From Alphaproteobacteria bacterium (GTDB lineage Bacteria > Pseudomonadota > Alphaproteobacteria > Rhizobiales > Hyphomicrobiaceae), in NCBI GenBank assembly GCA_019137195.1, contig JAGVSR010000003.1:1-45000 (forward strand): a DNA stretch of 45,000 bases. The letters are read 5' to 3'. The notes beneath the pieces are model-generated. The model saw nothing but the letters and a program-made list of their open reading frames with translations. It was not told the origin of the DNA and did not search any database. Below are positions 26,652 through 36,092 of the stretch, piece after piece. Positions within the stretch are counted from its first letter, which is position 1. Each line of letters starts with the position of its first letter. Position numbers and translations under genes: made by a program.

Positions 26652-27211
26652 TGACGACAACAGACAAACCCCCAAGGATCCTCGTGGCCGATGACGACAT
26701 GGGCGTCATCGCCGCCTACCGTTACGTGCTCCAGGAGTGCGAGGCCGACCGGCACCTCGGCCGGCAAGCTGGCAGTGGCCTCGAACAGGAGCTGTTCGGC
26801 GATGGCGATGATGCCCCCGACGAGGATACGAGCTGGCGCGTTCACTTCGTCGACCAGGGGGACGACGCGGTTGCCGCCGTCCGCAAGGCGGTGGCGGAGC
26901 GAGACCCTTTCACGGCCGTCTTCCTCGACATCAGCATGCCGCCGGGCATCGACGGCTATGAGGCCGCGGAAGAGATCCGCAAGATTGACCCCCTTGTACA
27001 CATTGTGTTCGTCTCGGCCTACTCGGGCTACGACGAGGAGGATCTCCTCGACGTCGCGGGCCCTCCGCACCGCGTGAGCATATTGCCCAAGCCGGTATGG
27101 CCTCTCGACCTCAAGGCAAAGGCGATTGCCATTTGTCGCGACGCGCGTCGCTGGAGGGCAAGCCGTGATGCCGTGAGGCGGAGCCTGGCCGCTCTGCGCG
27201 ACGCGAGGTAG
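26651..27211 (+). CDS. Receiver-domain response regulator without output domain
   Basis: A 186-residue protein consisting of a CheY-like receiver. The acidic pocket is VADDD at residues 12-16, the phosphoacceptor is Asp93 in VFLDISMPPGIDGYE, the Ser/Thr switch region is FVSAYSGYD and the conserved Lys147 is in LPKPVWP. Between beta-1 and beta-2 there is a long, acidic insertion (about residues 30-62, LGRQAGSGLEQELFGDGDDA), so the domain is larger than the usual 120 residues. The basic C-terminal helix (RDARRWRASRDAVRRSLAAL) is not a recognisable output domain. The ATG overlaps the kinase stop (TAATG), giving tight coupling. It may work as a phosphate sink, a relay or a diguanylate-free signalling partner. 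Confidence 0.9.
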   Translation: MTTTDKPPRILVADDDMGVIAAYRYVLQECEADRHLGRQAGSGLEQELFGDGDDAPDEDTSWRVHFVDQGDDAVAAVRKAVAERDPFTAVFLDISMPPGIDGYEAAEEIRKIDPLVHIVFVSAYSGYDEEDLLDVAGPPHRVSILPKPVWPLDLKAKAIAICRDARRWRASRDAVRRSLAALRDAR

Positions 27212-27385
27212 GGCGGCCGGCGTTCCGCGCCCTTGGTCGCGGGACGAGTGCGAATGTGCCAGGTTGCCGCTTGCGGCGGGCCGCCGGGTCACTAACTAGG
27301 GGAGCGGGTGGGCGATCGGTACGCCACCTGGGGCGGTACCGGCCGAGGCTGGCGCCCGATAACCCGAGACGTGGTCGTCTTGCTC

Positions 27386-27835
27386 ATGAAATACGCCTCC
27401 CTGGCGGTGTTCCTGCTCCTCGTCGGCCTCGCGGCCGTGACCGGCGGCCAGTTTCGCCCCGGCGGCTGGTACGAAAGCCTGGCAAAGCCCGACTTCACGC
27501 CGCCGAGCTGGCTGTTTCCTGTCGCCTGGACGGCGCTCTACGTGATGATCGCCATCGCCGGATGGCGGGCGTGGCTGAAGGAGGGCTTCGGCCCCGCAGT
27601 CAAGGTCTGGGGCGTCTCGCTCGCCCTGAACGCGGCCTGGAGCTGGATCATGTTCGGCGAGCATCGGATCGGGCTTGCGTTGATCGACTGCTACGCGATG
27701 CTGGCCTCGATCTTCGCGTTCATCGTGCTGGCCTGGCGCGTGGACAAGCCGGCGTCGCTTCTCTTCGTGCCTTACGCCGTTTGGGTCGGCTTCGCGAGCA
27801 TCCTCAATCTGGCCATCTGGCAGATGAACCCGTAG
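27386..27835 (+). CDS. tspO: TspO/MBR family tryptophan-rich sensory protein
   Basis: A 149-residue five-span membrane protein of the TspO/translocator family, which binds porphyrins and in alphaproteobacteria modulates tetrapyrrole and photosynthesis or stress responses. Family marks are RPGGWYESLAKPDFTPPSWL, FPVAWTALYVMIAIAGWRAW, SLALNAAWSWIMFG and the ending NLAIWQMNP. The ATG at 27386 gives the usual N-terminus; a GTG at 27308 in the same frame has GGGGAG just upstream and would add 26 residues, so the start is uncertain. It lies alone, about 175 bp after the response regulator gene and convergent with the Aat-like gene. Confidence 0.9.
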   Translation: MKYASLAVFLLLVGLAAVTGGQFRPGGWYESLAKPDFTPPSWLFPVAWTALYVMIAIAGWRAWLKEGFGPAVKVWGVSLALNAAWSWIMFGEHRIGLALIDCYAMLASIFAFIVLAWRVDKPASLLFVPYAVWVGFASILNLAIWQMNP

Positions 27836-27939
27836 ATCGCCACCGGTATCCGGCCCTCCGGCCCCGGCACCGTGCCTGTCGCGGTTTTGGACGTTCGCGC
27901 GATTGAGCGGCTGCGCTCGGCGGCATCTGCCGCGCCGGG

Positions 27940-28860
27940 TCAGGCAGCGCCCGCTGCCCCGACCGCACGGATGTCGTCCTCCACCGTCCACGCCCCGGTC
28001 CTGAGCGGAGTACGCGCGTGGATAGCAAGGAGCGCCTCGAACTCGGCGCGCGGGATGAGCTTGAAGCCCATCTTCTCGGTCGCCTCTGTCCACCCCTTGT
28101 TGTCGTTGAGGACGAAGCCCCATTTGGCGAGATGATGGTTCAAGACGTGGTAGCCCATCTTGGACGCATTCGGCTCGCGGAAGAACTGCGATTCGGTGAT
28201 GAACACGCGCCCGACCGCGAGCCCGTAAGCCCCGCCGATGAGGCGTCCGTCCTCACCCCAGACCTCCACCGAGTGGGCGTGCCCCTGCCGGTGGAGCTCT
28301 GCGTAGAGCCGCATGATCTTGGGCGTGATCCAGGTGAGGCTGTGCGCGCGGTTTGAGCGCGGCGCGGCGCAGGCTTTGATCACCTCGTCGAACGCCGTGT
28401 CGAACGTCACCCGCCAGTTGGACTTGCGCATCATCGGCCTGAATCGCTTGGCGATATGGTGTTCGGGCAGGAGAAGGACCATGCGGCGGGCCCGCGTCCA
28501 CCATTTGAGTGGTCCGATATGGCACCACGGATAGAACCCGCGTCGTCCCGCTTCGAGAATGGTTTCGGGAGAGATGCCACGGCAGATGCCGCCGAATGTA
28601 TCGGGACGAGACAGGGTCCGCGACGGATCGGGAATCCTCGTGCCGCCCGTCAGCGCGTCCCGCGCCATTCCGGCCAGCAGAAGTGGCACATCGCCGATCC
28701 GGGACGGCTGCAGCGCGTAGGCGAGCCCCAGAGCCCACCGGCGTGCTGTTTCGTGGCGAGATTCACTGAAATTGACGCCGGCCGACCCCGGCACGTCCCT
28801 GGTGTAATCCGCTTCGGGGATGGTTGCGGTCGACCGGTGGAGAGTGAGCTCGCCTACCAT
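27940..28860 (-). CDS. Aat-like protein (leucyl/phenylalanyl-tRNA-protein transferase superfamily)
   Basis: A 306-residue protein of the Aat/GNAT-like superfamily; true Aat adds Leu or Phe to N-terminal Arg/Lys for N-degron decay. Visible family blocks are AGRRGFYPWCHIGPLKWWTR, LTWITPKIMRLYAELHRQGH, AHSVEVWGEDGRLIGGAYGL and VFITESQFFREPNASKMGYH, which keeps the Glu of the ESMF motif. However, the usual DCQ..T.HL segment reads LNDNKGWTEATEKMGF, so the catalytic Gln and following His appear to be replaced. It is also longer at the N-terminus than E. coli Aat (234 residues). The ATG at 28860 follows AGAGG. It may have a related but different acyl-transfer role. Confidence 0.75.
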   Translation of the reverse strand: MVGELTLHRSTATIPEADYTRDVPGSAGVNFSESRHETARRWALGLAYALQPSRIGDVPLLLAGMARDALTGGTRIPDPSRTLSRPDTFGGICRGISPETILEAGRRGFYPWCHIGPLKWWTRARRMVLLLPEHHIAKRFRPMMRKSNWRVTFDTAFDEVIKACAAPRSNRAHSLTWITPKIMRLYAELHRQGHAHSVEVWGEDGRLIGGAYGLAVGRVFITESQFFREPNASKMGYHVLNHHLAKWGFVLNDNKGWTEATEKMGFKLIPRAEFEALLAIHARTPLRTGAWTVEDDIRAVGAAGAA

Positions 28861-28950
28861 GCCTCTATCTCGCTGATGGGATGTGCGCTGTCGGTGCGCG
28901 TCTGGGAACGTACGCAAGCAAGTCTCGGGCCAGAAAAGAGACCGCGAGAG

Positions 28951-29697
28951 TCAGGTTTTTAGCAGGAGGTACTGGAACGCGAGCATGGCCGCAAACGAGA
29001 GCGTCACCACGATGCCGATGGTGGAGGACGGCGCGTGCTTGTTGGCGTCCGGGATCAGCTCGGCGAACACCATCCAGATCATGGCACCCGCTGCGATCCC
29101 GAATCCGACCGGCAGAAAGGGCGCGAACGCCGACACCGCGAGATAGGCGGGCACGGCGGCGATGGGTTGAGGCAGGCTCGAGAAGACGCTCCAGCCGGCG
29201 GCTTTCCACACCGGCGTGCCGCGCGGCACGAGCACGAGGCTGATGGCGAGGCCTTCCGGGATGTTGTGGACGGCGATCGCCGCCGTGATGAAGGCCGCGA
29301 GTTCCCCCGAGCCGCCGAACGACACGCCGACGCCCACCCCCTCGGCAAACGAGTGTGCCGTCATGACCGCGATGATGAGGAAAGCCTTCCTTGCGTTCAT
29401 GCCGGAGAGGTCGGCGATCTCCGCGTGCTCGGTCTCGTCGAGCCAGTGTTTGGCAAGAAGAATGCCGGTGAGCCCGATCAGCATGCCGGCGATCAGGCGC
29501 AGGGGCGAAAGCGCGATGCCCTCGGCGACGAGGCTATGGGTGGCGGCGAACATGAGCCCGCCCGCAACCGCGTTCGAAATAGATACCCAGTAGAGGCTGA
29601 GGCTGCGCAGGATCAGAAAGGGCAGCGCGCCGAGCCCGGTCGCCACCGCCGTGACCATGGCCGCCGCTAGAACGACCCATACGTTGACGTCCGCCAT
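28951..29697 (-). CDS. ZIP family divalent metal transporter
   Basis: A 248-residue inner-membrane protein with about eight spans that imports or moves zinc, iron or manganese. The two signature helices are present: His115 in AHSFAEGVGVGV and His144 in HNIPEGLAISL, which together form the binuclear metal site. A cytosolic loop (about residues 83-102, KHWLDETEHAEIADLSGM) has the His/Glu content typical of ZIP regulatory loops. The start MADVNVWVVLAAAMV leads directly into the first span. It lies 90 bp upstream of the Aat-like gene on the same strand, possibly co-transcribed. No regulator binding site (Zur or Fur) is obvious upstream. Confidence 0.93.
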   Translation of the reverse strand: MADVNVWVVLAAAMVTAVATGLGALPFLILRSLSLYWVSISNAVAGGLMFAATHSLVAEGIALSPLRLIAGMLIGLTGILLAKHWLDETEHAEIADLSGMNARKAFLIIAVMTAHSFAEGVGVGVSFGGSGELAAFITAAIAVHNIPEGLAISLVLVPRGTPVWKAAGWSVFSSLPQPIAAVPAYLAVSAFAPFLPVGFGIAAGAMIWMVFAELIPDANKHAPSSTIGIVVTLSFAAMLAFQYLLLKT

Positions 29698-30084
29698 CCT
29701 CCTACCTCGCTCGGCCGCCGCATGTTCGCGCCCGCGGTTGCCGGTCAGCCATGCGGCATGTCAACCCGGTCCGCAACTATGAAGGGTGCGGTCCCGATCT
29801 CTTTGCCTCGACTGGGAGAGGAGAGGGGTGGCGGGACGTCGCCTGGCATGGTCGGCAAGCCCAAAGGCTGGCTCGATATGTCTCGTCGCACGTGTCTCCC
29901 CGGCCCCGGACGCCGAGTCGCCGCGGGGCGGCGAGTTGCTGCGTCGCACATCGCGACGCAGGTTTCATGTCCGATTCGCCCGTGCATGACGCTACCTGCC
30001 GCGCTTGACGCTTCCCGGTCGGGGTGGTCTACCCGCCGGGAGGCTTGACAAAGACCGGCGCCGTGCGCCGGCCACTGGAGCGCC
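29698..30084. other. Divergent intergenic region ZIP - guaA with hairpins
   Basis: About 390 bases between divergent genes. A 9-bp perfect hairpin lies at 29939-29961 (CTGCGTCGC / GCGACGCAG, 5-nt loop), preceded by a TCGCCGC/GCGGCGA stem near 29917-29933. A purine-rich GGGAGAGGAGAGGGG run lies near 29813. A TTGACA at 30045 has no matching -10 at normal spacing. No credible gene is seen. Confidence 0.4.
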
Positions 30085-31632
<1,548 letters not shown>

Positions 31633-31743
31633 CGGGCTGAGGACGCCCGAACATATCTCGCCCCTCCCTTCGACAGCATCCGGCAGGAGCCGACGCCCCC
31701 GCTGCGCTGACCTGTCCGCTCAAGGATATGCGCGATCTGCCGT

Positions 31744-32916
31744 TCAAAACCCCGGAGCCTTTTTGAGCCACGGGACGCCGCCATTGCCGATCTTGTAGCC
31801 CGTATCGTAGAGCGGGCGCATGTAGGCGAGCTCGAACGGACGCTTTCTCGGAGCGCTGAACTCGTCGGGGATGGCGATGAGGTTGAAGTCGATGCCGTCG
31901 CGCTCAGCCTTGGAGTACATGCGCACGAGGTCGCCGATCCCCTGGCTCTTGGTCAGCGTCGATAGCGAGCGCTGGGCGAGATCGATGGTCGTCTCCTTGG
32001 TCTCGGCCCACTCAGGGCCGAGCTTGCCGTTCCGGATGATGTAGAGCCGCCGCTCGACCTTGCGATGGAGCCTCTGGTCGATGGTCTTGAAGCTGAAGTC
32101 GCCGGGCGCCAGGAATACCTGCCGCGTCGCCCCGCCATCGACGTGCAGCTCCTCGTAGGTCTTGCCGCCCGCCGTCACCTTGATGTGAACGGGCGCGAAC
32201 ACGCCGGGAATGGACGCCGAGGCGAGCAGCACCTTGCGGAACAGGTCTAGCGCTTGCGGGTCGTCGCTTTGCGCGATGCGCCCCATGTCCCAGAACACAG
32301 GCCGCTGGGCGTCTATGTTGGTCGTGCCGATGATGAGGAGCCGTCCCTTGCGGCGCTCTTCGGCTACACGACGCATCAGCTCGTGATTGACGTAGGTCTC
32401 GATGAGCCGCTGGAGCGGGCTCGAGTCTGCGAGCGACGAGCCGCCGAACAGGCCAGCGAAGATCGTCGCCTCGTAGATCTGCTGGCTGTCGTGCTTGGTG
32501 AACACGCTTTCGAGTTCGTCGTCGTAGTCGCGCCCGAGAAACGCGAGCGGCGCGATGAGACCGCCCGCGCTGATGCCGGTCACGAGATCGAAGTCCGGCC
32601 GTGATCCCGCGTCCTCCCAGCCATTCAGCACGCCAGCGCCGAACGCTCCGTCGTCGGCGCCACCCGATATCGCTAGGATGTTGTAGACGAGCGAGCCCTT
32701 GTCGACGACGCGGGCCCGCCATTTTGCCTCGACGGTCGCGACGTCACCGGCGATGAACTTGAGGACATCGGCCTCGCTGGCGTCGCCCCATAGGCGAATG
32801 TTTCCGAAACCTGAGGGGTGCGCTTCGGCCACGAGCTGTTGCGGAACGACCTCGCGCAACGGGACGCTCGCACAGCCGGCAATCGCGCACGCCACGGCGA
32901 TGGCGGCGAGCCGCAT
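31744..32916 (-). CDS. Patatin-like phospholipase, predicted lipoprotein
   Basis: A 390-residue serine lipase-like hydrolase. The N-terminus MRLAAIAVACAIAGCASVPL is a lipoprotein signal with the lipobox IAGC (Cys15), so it should be anchored to a membrane facing the periplasm or surface. The patatin core shows the oxyanion glycines in SGGADDGAFGAGVLNGW, the nucleophile Ser in TGISAGGLIAP (GXSXG) and the dyad Asp in HVDGGATRQVF. The ATG at 32916 follows an excellent TTGGAGG ribosome-binding site; an upstream in-frame ATG at 32952 would spoil the signal peptide. The C-terminal part (from about residue 300) contains no further known domain. The lipid substrate is unknown. It is convergent with guaA. 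Confidence 0.9.
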   Translation of the reverse strand: MRLAAIAVACAIAGCASVPLREVVPQQLVAEAHPSGFGNIRLWGDASEADVLKFIAGDVATVEAKWRARVVDKGSLVYNILAISGGADDGAFGAGVLNGWEDAGSRPDFDLVTGISAGGLIAPLAFLGRDYDDELESVFTKHDSQQIYEATIFAGLFGGSSLADSSPLQRLIETYVNHELMRRVAEERRKGRLLIIGTTNIDAQRPVFWDMGRIAQSDDPQALDLFRKVLLASASIPGVFAPVHIKVTAGGKTYEELHVDGGATRQVFLAPGDFSFKTIDQRLHRKVERRLYIIRNGKLGPEWAETKETTIDLAQRSLSTLTKSQGIGDLVRMYSKAERDGIDFNLIAIPDEFSAPRKRPFELAYMRPLYDTGYKIGNGGVPWLKKAPGF

Positions 32917-33236
32917 GGCCTCCAACAGCTGAACCCGACGAGCCCGCCCCATGGCACTTCAATTGCTAAATACAACTCGCCCGCTGCCGGCAGCACCCGG
33001 GCGAGCAAGCCTCATAATCAGCAAATGGCATCAATGCAGCAACATTTGGCCCGCCAGCCGGTCACGCCCGCCGGTTCTGGCCAGACATCTCCCGGAGCGA
33101 GGATCAGAAAGCCAGCCACCGCAAGCCGGCCAAGTTCGCTCCTGACGGTTAACGCGCTGCGGCAGGTGCGGAAAGATCGTCTGCAACCAGCCGTTGCGGC
33201 GCCGGGGGCGGGTCCGGCGCCGCAATGAGCTTCGGC
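32917..33236. other. Intergenic region with 12-bp hairpin
   Basis: About 320 bases upstream of the patatin lipoprotein gene. The right end has a perfect 12-bp stem at 33194-33225 (TTGCGGCGCCGG / CCGGCGCCGCAA, 8-nt loop), just after the stop of the small exported peptide gene on the minus strand. It probably ends that transcript. The rest is unremarkable. Confidence 0.5.
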
Positions 33237-33371
33237 TTACCAGCGGGCGTCGAAGATGCCGTGGGTCGAGACGATGCTGCCGGCCGCGATGGCATCCTTG
33301 AGCGGGTTCGCGGTGGCGACACCGGCGGAAAGCGTGAGCGCGATGAGCGTGGCGGCGATGAAGCGGGTCAT
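33237..33371 (-). CDS. Small exported peptide of 44 residues, function unknown
   Basis: A short gene encoding MTRFIAATLIALTLSAGVAT followed by ANPLKDAIAAGSIVSTHGIF and DARW. The first 21 residues are a clear Sec signal peptide (Arg, hydrophobic core, cleavage near ATA-NP), leaving a mature peptide of about 23 residues ending in Trp. The start is well supported by GGAG seven bases upstream of the ATG. A strong 12-bp hairpin begins a few bases after the stop, so it looks like an independent transcription unit. I do not recognise the family. Its neighbour upstream (33509) is also an exported unknown protein on the same strand, 137 bp away. Confidence 0.65.
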   Translation of the reverse strand: MTRFIAATLIALTLSAGVATANPLKDAIAAGSIVSTHGIFDARW

Positions 33372-33508
33372 GGTCTTTCTCCGTTGCGAGTAGGTTTTGT
33401 CCGTGAGCTCGTGCCCACACCGGCATCTACGGAGCCCTTATCGCCGCGTTTCGTGCCTGACGGATTTGTAATGATGACGTCTCGGGACAGCCGCGCCTTT
33501 GGGGGCTG

Positions 33509-34162
33509 TCAGCGTTGGCCGTCGTATGCAAGCGGGAGTCCGAGCTCTCCGCCGAACAGTTTTTTCCACCCTGCGAGCGCGCGCATGAACTTCTTCTCGC
33601 GCGCGAGAAACGTCTGCGGTGTCGGATCGTCATCGTGCTCGTAGTCGGGCCATACGAGCACACCCTCGCACTCGAAGCAGATGCTCGCCGCTGCGACTGG
33701 CTTGTCGGATCGGTCGAAGTAGACGATCGCGTGGCGCGGGAACGTGCATGAGCTTGTCTCGAACGTGCCGCGGCTGCGATGCACCAGGCGGGCGGCATTG
33801 AGAGCTTGGGCTTCCGTGACGAGCTGCCCCGATCGGATGTGCTCGCTCCAGCTCCCGTTGCGCGCCACGACCTGCAGAGGCACGGGCCGGTCCATGAAGA
33901 AGTTATAGGTGTAGGCCTTGGCGTAGGACCAGCGCTTGAATGGCCACGTTCCCTTCTCGGGCTTCTTGAGCGCGGGCCGCGGCGATGGCGGAGCGGCCTC
34001 GTTAGGCGTGTGTACCGGCGAAACCGCGCGAGCGGAGAGCGTCGCGCGCGCATCACGAGCGGAGCCCGCCGGGGCGGTCTCTGCTAGCGCGAGGGCCGCG
34101 CTCTGTAGAAGTCCAGCCGCGGCGACGAGAAGCCAGGTCGCGAGATGGCATCTATCGAGCAT
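33509..34162 (-). CDS. Exported protein of unknown function
   Basis: A 217-residue protein with a signal peptide (hydrophobic core WLLVAAAGLLQSAALALA, cleavage after ALAE). A Pro/Ala-rich linker of about 40 residues follows, then a folded region from GTWPFKRWSYAKAYTYNFFM onward. The most distinctive block is CTFPRHAIVYFDRSDKPVAA followed by ASICFECEGVLVWPDY, which places three cysteines (C-T-F, CFEC) around an FDR segment. I have seen similar HAIVYFD...CF.C patterns in unnamed secreted proteins, but no function is known to me. It is presumably periplasmic. It lies upstream of the 44-residue exported peptide gene and downstream of the terminator of the HAMP kinase. Confidence 0.75.
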   Translation of the reverse strand: MLDRCHLATWLLVAAAGLLQSAALALAETAPAGSARDARATLSARAVSPVHTPNEAAPPSPRPALKKPEKGTWPFKRWSYAKAYTYNFFMDRPVPLQVVARNGSWSEHIRSGQLVTEAQALNAARLVHRSRGTFETSSCTFPRHAIVYFDRSDKPVAAASICFECEGVLVWPDYEHDDDPTPQTFLAREKKFMRALAGWKKLFGGELGLPLAYDGQR

Positions 34163-34229
34163 GATGTGTCCCCAGAGAGCGTGAGTCGAAAAGGGACAAC
34201 GGAACTGCGAGCGTTTCGAGGCGCCTGAG

Positions 34230-34264
34230 AAAAAAATGGCCCCTCGGCAGGATGCCGAGGGGCC
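34230..34264 (-). terminator. Strong intrinsic terminator after the HAMP histidine kinase gene
   Basis: On the minus strand a perfect 11-bp stem (GGCCCCTCGGC / GCCGAGGGGCC, 5-nt loop) is followed by A and then seven T residues. This is the clearest Rho-independent terminator in the window. It lies about 190 bases after the kinase stop codon (34451). Confidence 0.85.
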
Positions 34265-34450
34265 GCTTCGCGCCGGATGCGGGGGTCAGGGGAGGAGGGA
34301 CCCGGCGGAAGAGACGCGAGCGGCGGGAGCGTGGGCCCGTTGCGCTCTTGATGAGATCAATATGCCTCGACCCGCCCTGGTGCGCTGTCTCGTGCGGAAC
34401 AAGTCCCGGGTGACCGCAGCGGGAGTTGCAGGCGGCGAGGCTCGCAGCTC

Positions 34451-35968
34451 TCAAGCGGTTCGTCGGTCTGGCAGCTCGATCAGGAACGCCGCGCCCTTGT
34501 CGGTGTCGATGAGGCGCACCGATCCGCCATGCACGGCCGCAAGCTCTGCCGCGATTGCGAGCCCGAGTCCGGTGCCGCCCTTGCGCACCGCACCCTGGAA
34601 GGCGCGGAACAGGTTTGCGCGCGCTCTCGGCGGGACGCCCGGACCGTCGTCCTTGACGACGATGTCGACCTTGCGTCCCTCCCGGCGCGCGCTGACCGAG
34701 ATCGCATGCTTGGCCTCGTCGCCGAGGCCCTCGATCGCCTGCACTGCGTTGCGCACGAGGTTGGAGAGGATGCGGAACAGGTGCTCGTGATCGGCGTCGA
34801 CCATGAGACCGTCGTCCATGTCGATCGACCAGGCGATCGTCTCGCTTGGCAGGCCGAATCCGTCGCCCACCTCCTCGACGAGCGGCTTCAGGCGCATGAA
34901 ATCGCGCCGCGGCTCAGCCTCCTCGGCTCGCCCGAACTTGAGGCTGTCGTTGCAGAAGTTGATGGCACGGTCGAGCGAGGCGATGAGCTTCGGCGCGAAC
35001 TGCTGCACGGTGGGATCCGGGATCGACGTGAGCCGGTCGGAGATGAGCTGGGCGTTGGCCAGCATGTTGCGGAGATCGTGACTGATCTTGCTCACCGCGA
35101 GCCCGAGCTGGGCGAGGCGTGTCTTCTGCAGCAGGAGCTGCGTCAGTTGCCGTTGCATGCCCTCGAGCTCGCGCTCGGCCGTCCCGATCTCGTCCCGGCG
35201 CTGCGACGGCACGATGATGCGGCTCGCGTCCTCCGGGTTCTCGCTGAAGTTCTGCATGTGCCGCGAGAGCCGCATCATGGGGCGCACGAGCAGCCTGCTG
35301 ATGGCGAAATAGACGAGTGCTCCTGTGATCAGGGAGATGATGATCGATACCCACAGAACGTCGAGACCATAGCGCACCATGGCGCGCCGCAACGGCTCCT
35401 CCGGCATCACGATCTCGATCGTGTCCTCGAAGCGGGGGCCGAGCAATCCGATCACCCGGATGGTGCGGTCGTCGGGGGCCGTGAACACCGCCATGGCGTC
35501 GCGGATCTGGCCGAGCTTGGTGCCGAGAGCGCCAAGGAACGTCTGCTGCGGCACCTCTCGGAGGTCGTAATGTGAATCGATGGCGAGATCGGTAACCGGC
35601 GGCAGCACGAGTCGGCGTGCTCCGCCGCGCCGGACGGCGATTGCGCGCACGAGCGCCGTCCTCAGAAGCTCGCTCCGCAGCGCCGGCGGTACGCCGCCCC
35701 CCGGCGCCGCATCGGCGGCAAGCGTCGCCACGTAGGCTGCGGACAGGCGGTCGTTGAGCCACGACACCCGGAAGCTCGCGATGGTTGGCAGAAAGATAAG
35801 AACCTCCGCCAGCATCACGAAGATGGCCGTCAGCATGAGAAGCTTCGCGGGCAGGCCGAGACCGCGCCAGCGGTCGTGGATGAGACCGCCGATCCGCCTC
35901 GCGACGGAGCGCACTTGGAAAAGGACCGGCGGTGTTGCCGGCACGATCGGGGTCTTGTCCTCGGCCAC
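34451..35968 (-). CDS. Membrane sensor histidine kinase (HAMP-HisKA-HATPase)
   Basis: A 505-residue two-component kinase. The first span is near residues 40-62 (LLMLTAIFVMLAEVLIFLPT), then a periplasmic sensor region of about 150 residues, a second span (VLWVSIIISLITGALVYFAI) and a HAMP linker (LLVRPMMRLSRHMQNFSEN). The phosphoacceptor is His297 in SKISHDLRNMLANAQL. The ATPase domain has NLVRNAVQAIEGL, VKDDGPGVPPRARANLFRAF and GGTGLGLAIAAELAAVHGGS. A GTG at 35968 preceded by GGAAG is chosen, because the longer frame to 36118 would overlap the NUDIX gene and adds non-protein-like sequence. No response regulator is adjacent, so it is an orphan kinase. The signal is unknown. Confidence 0.9.
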   Translation of the reverse strand: MAEDKTPIVPATPPVLFQVRSVARRIGGLIHDRWRGLGLPAKLLMLTAIFVMLAEVLIFLPTIASFRVSWLNDRLSAAYVATLAADAAPGGGVPPALRSELLRTALVRAIAVRRGGARRLVLPPVTDLAIDSHYDLREVPQQTFLGALGTKLGQIRDAMAVFTAPDDRTIRVIGLLGPRFEDTIEIVMPEEPLRRAMVRYGLDVLWVSIIISLITGALVYFAISRLLVRPMMRLSRHMQNFSENPEDASRIIVPSQRRDEIGTAERELEGMQRQLTQLLLQKTRLAQLGLAVSKISHDLRNMLANAQLISDRLTSIPDPTVQQFAPKLIASLDRAINFCNDSLKFGRAEEAEPRRDFMRLKPLVEEVGDGFGLPSETIAWSIDMDDGLMVDADHEHLFRILSNLVRNAVQAIEGLGDEAKHAISVSARREGRKVDIVVKDDGPGVPPRARANLFRAFQGAVRKGGTGLGLAIAAELAAVHGGSVRLIDTDKGAAFLIELPDRRTA

Positions 35969-36092
35969 CTTGCTCTTCCGGCCTCCTCGTCCGGTTGCTC
36001 GACACTCGCATTTCGCCGCGTCCGTGTCAGCAGACAAGGGACGACGAGAGCTAACGGCCTGGACTGGAAGGCGCAAACGGAAGGAATTTCGC

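Noticed and set aside
29810-29835. GGGAGAGGAGAGGGG run as a dispersed intergenic repeat
   Set aside because: It resembles purine-rich spacer sequences seen in rhizobial genomes, but a copy count is needed and the second arm is not visible.
30045-30050. TTGACA upstream of guaA as a -35 box
   Set aside because: No matching -10 box at 16-18 bp and it lies too close to the start codon for a usual leader.
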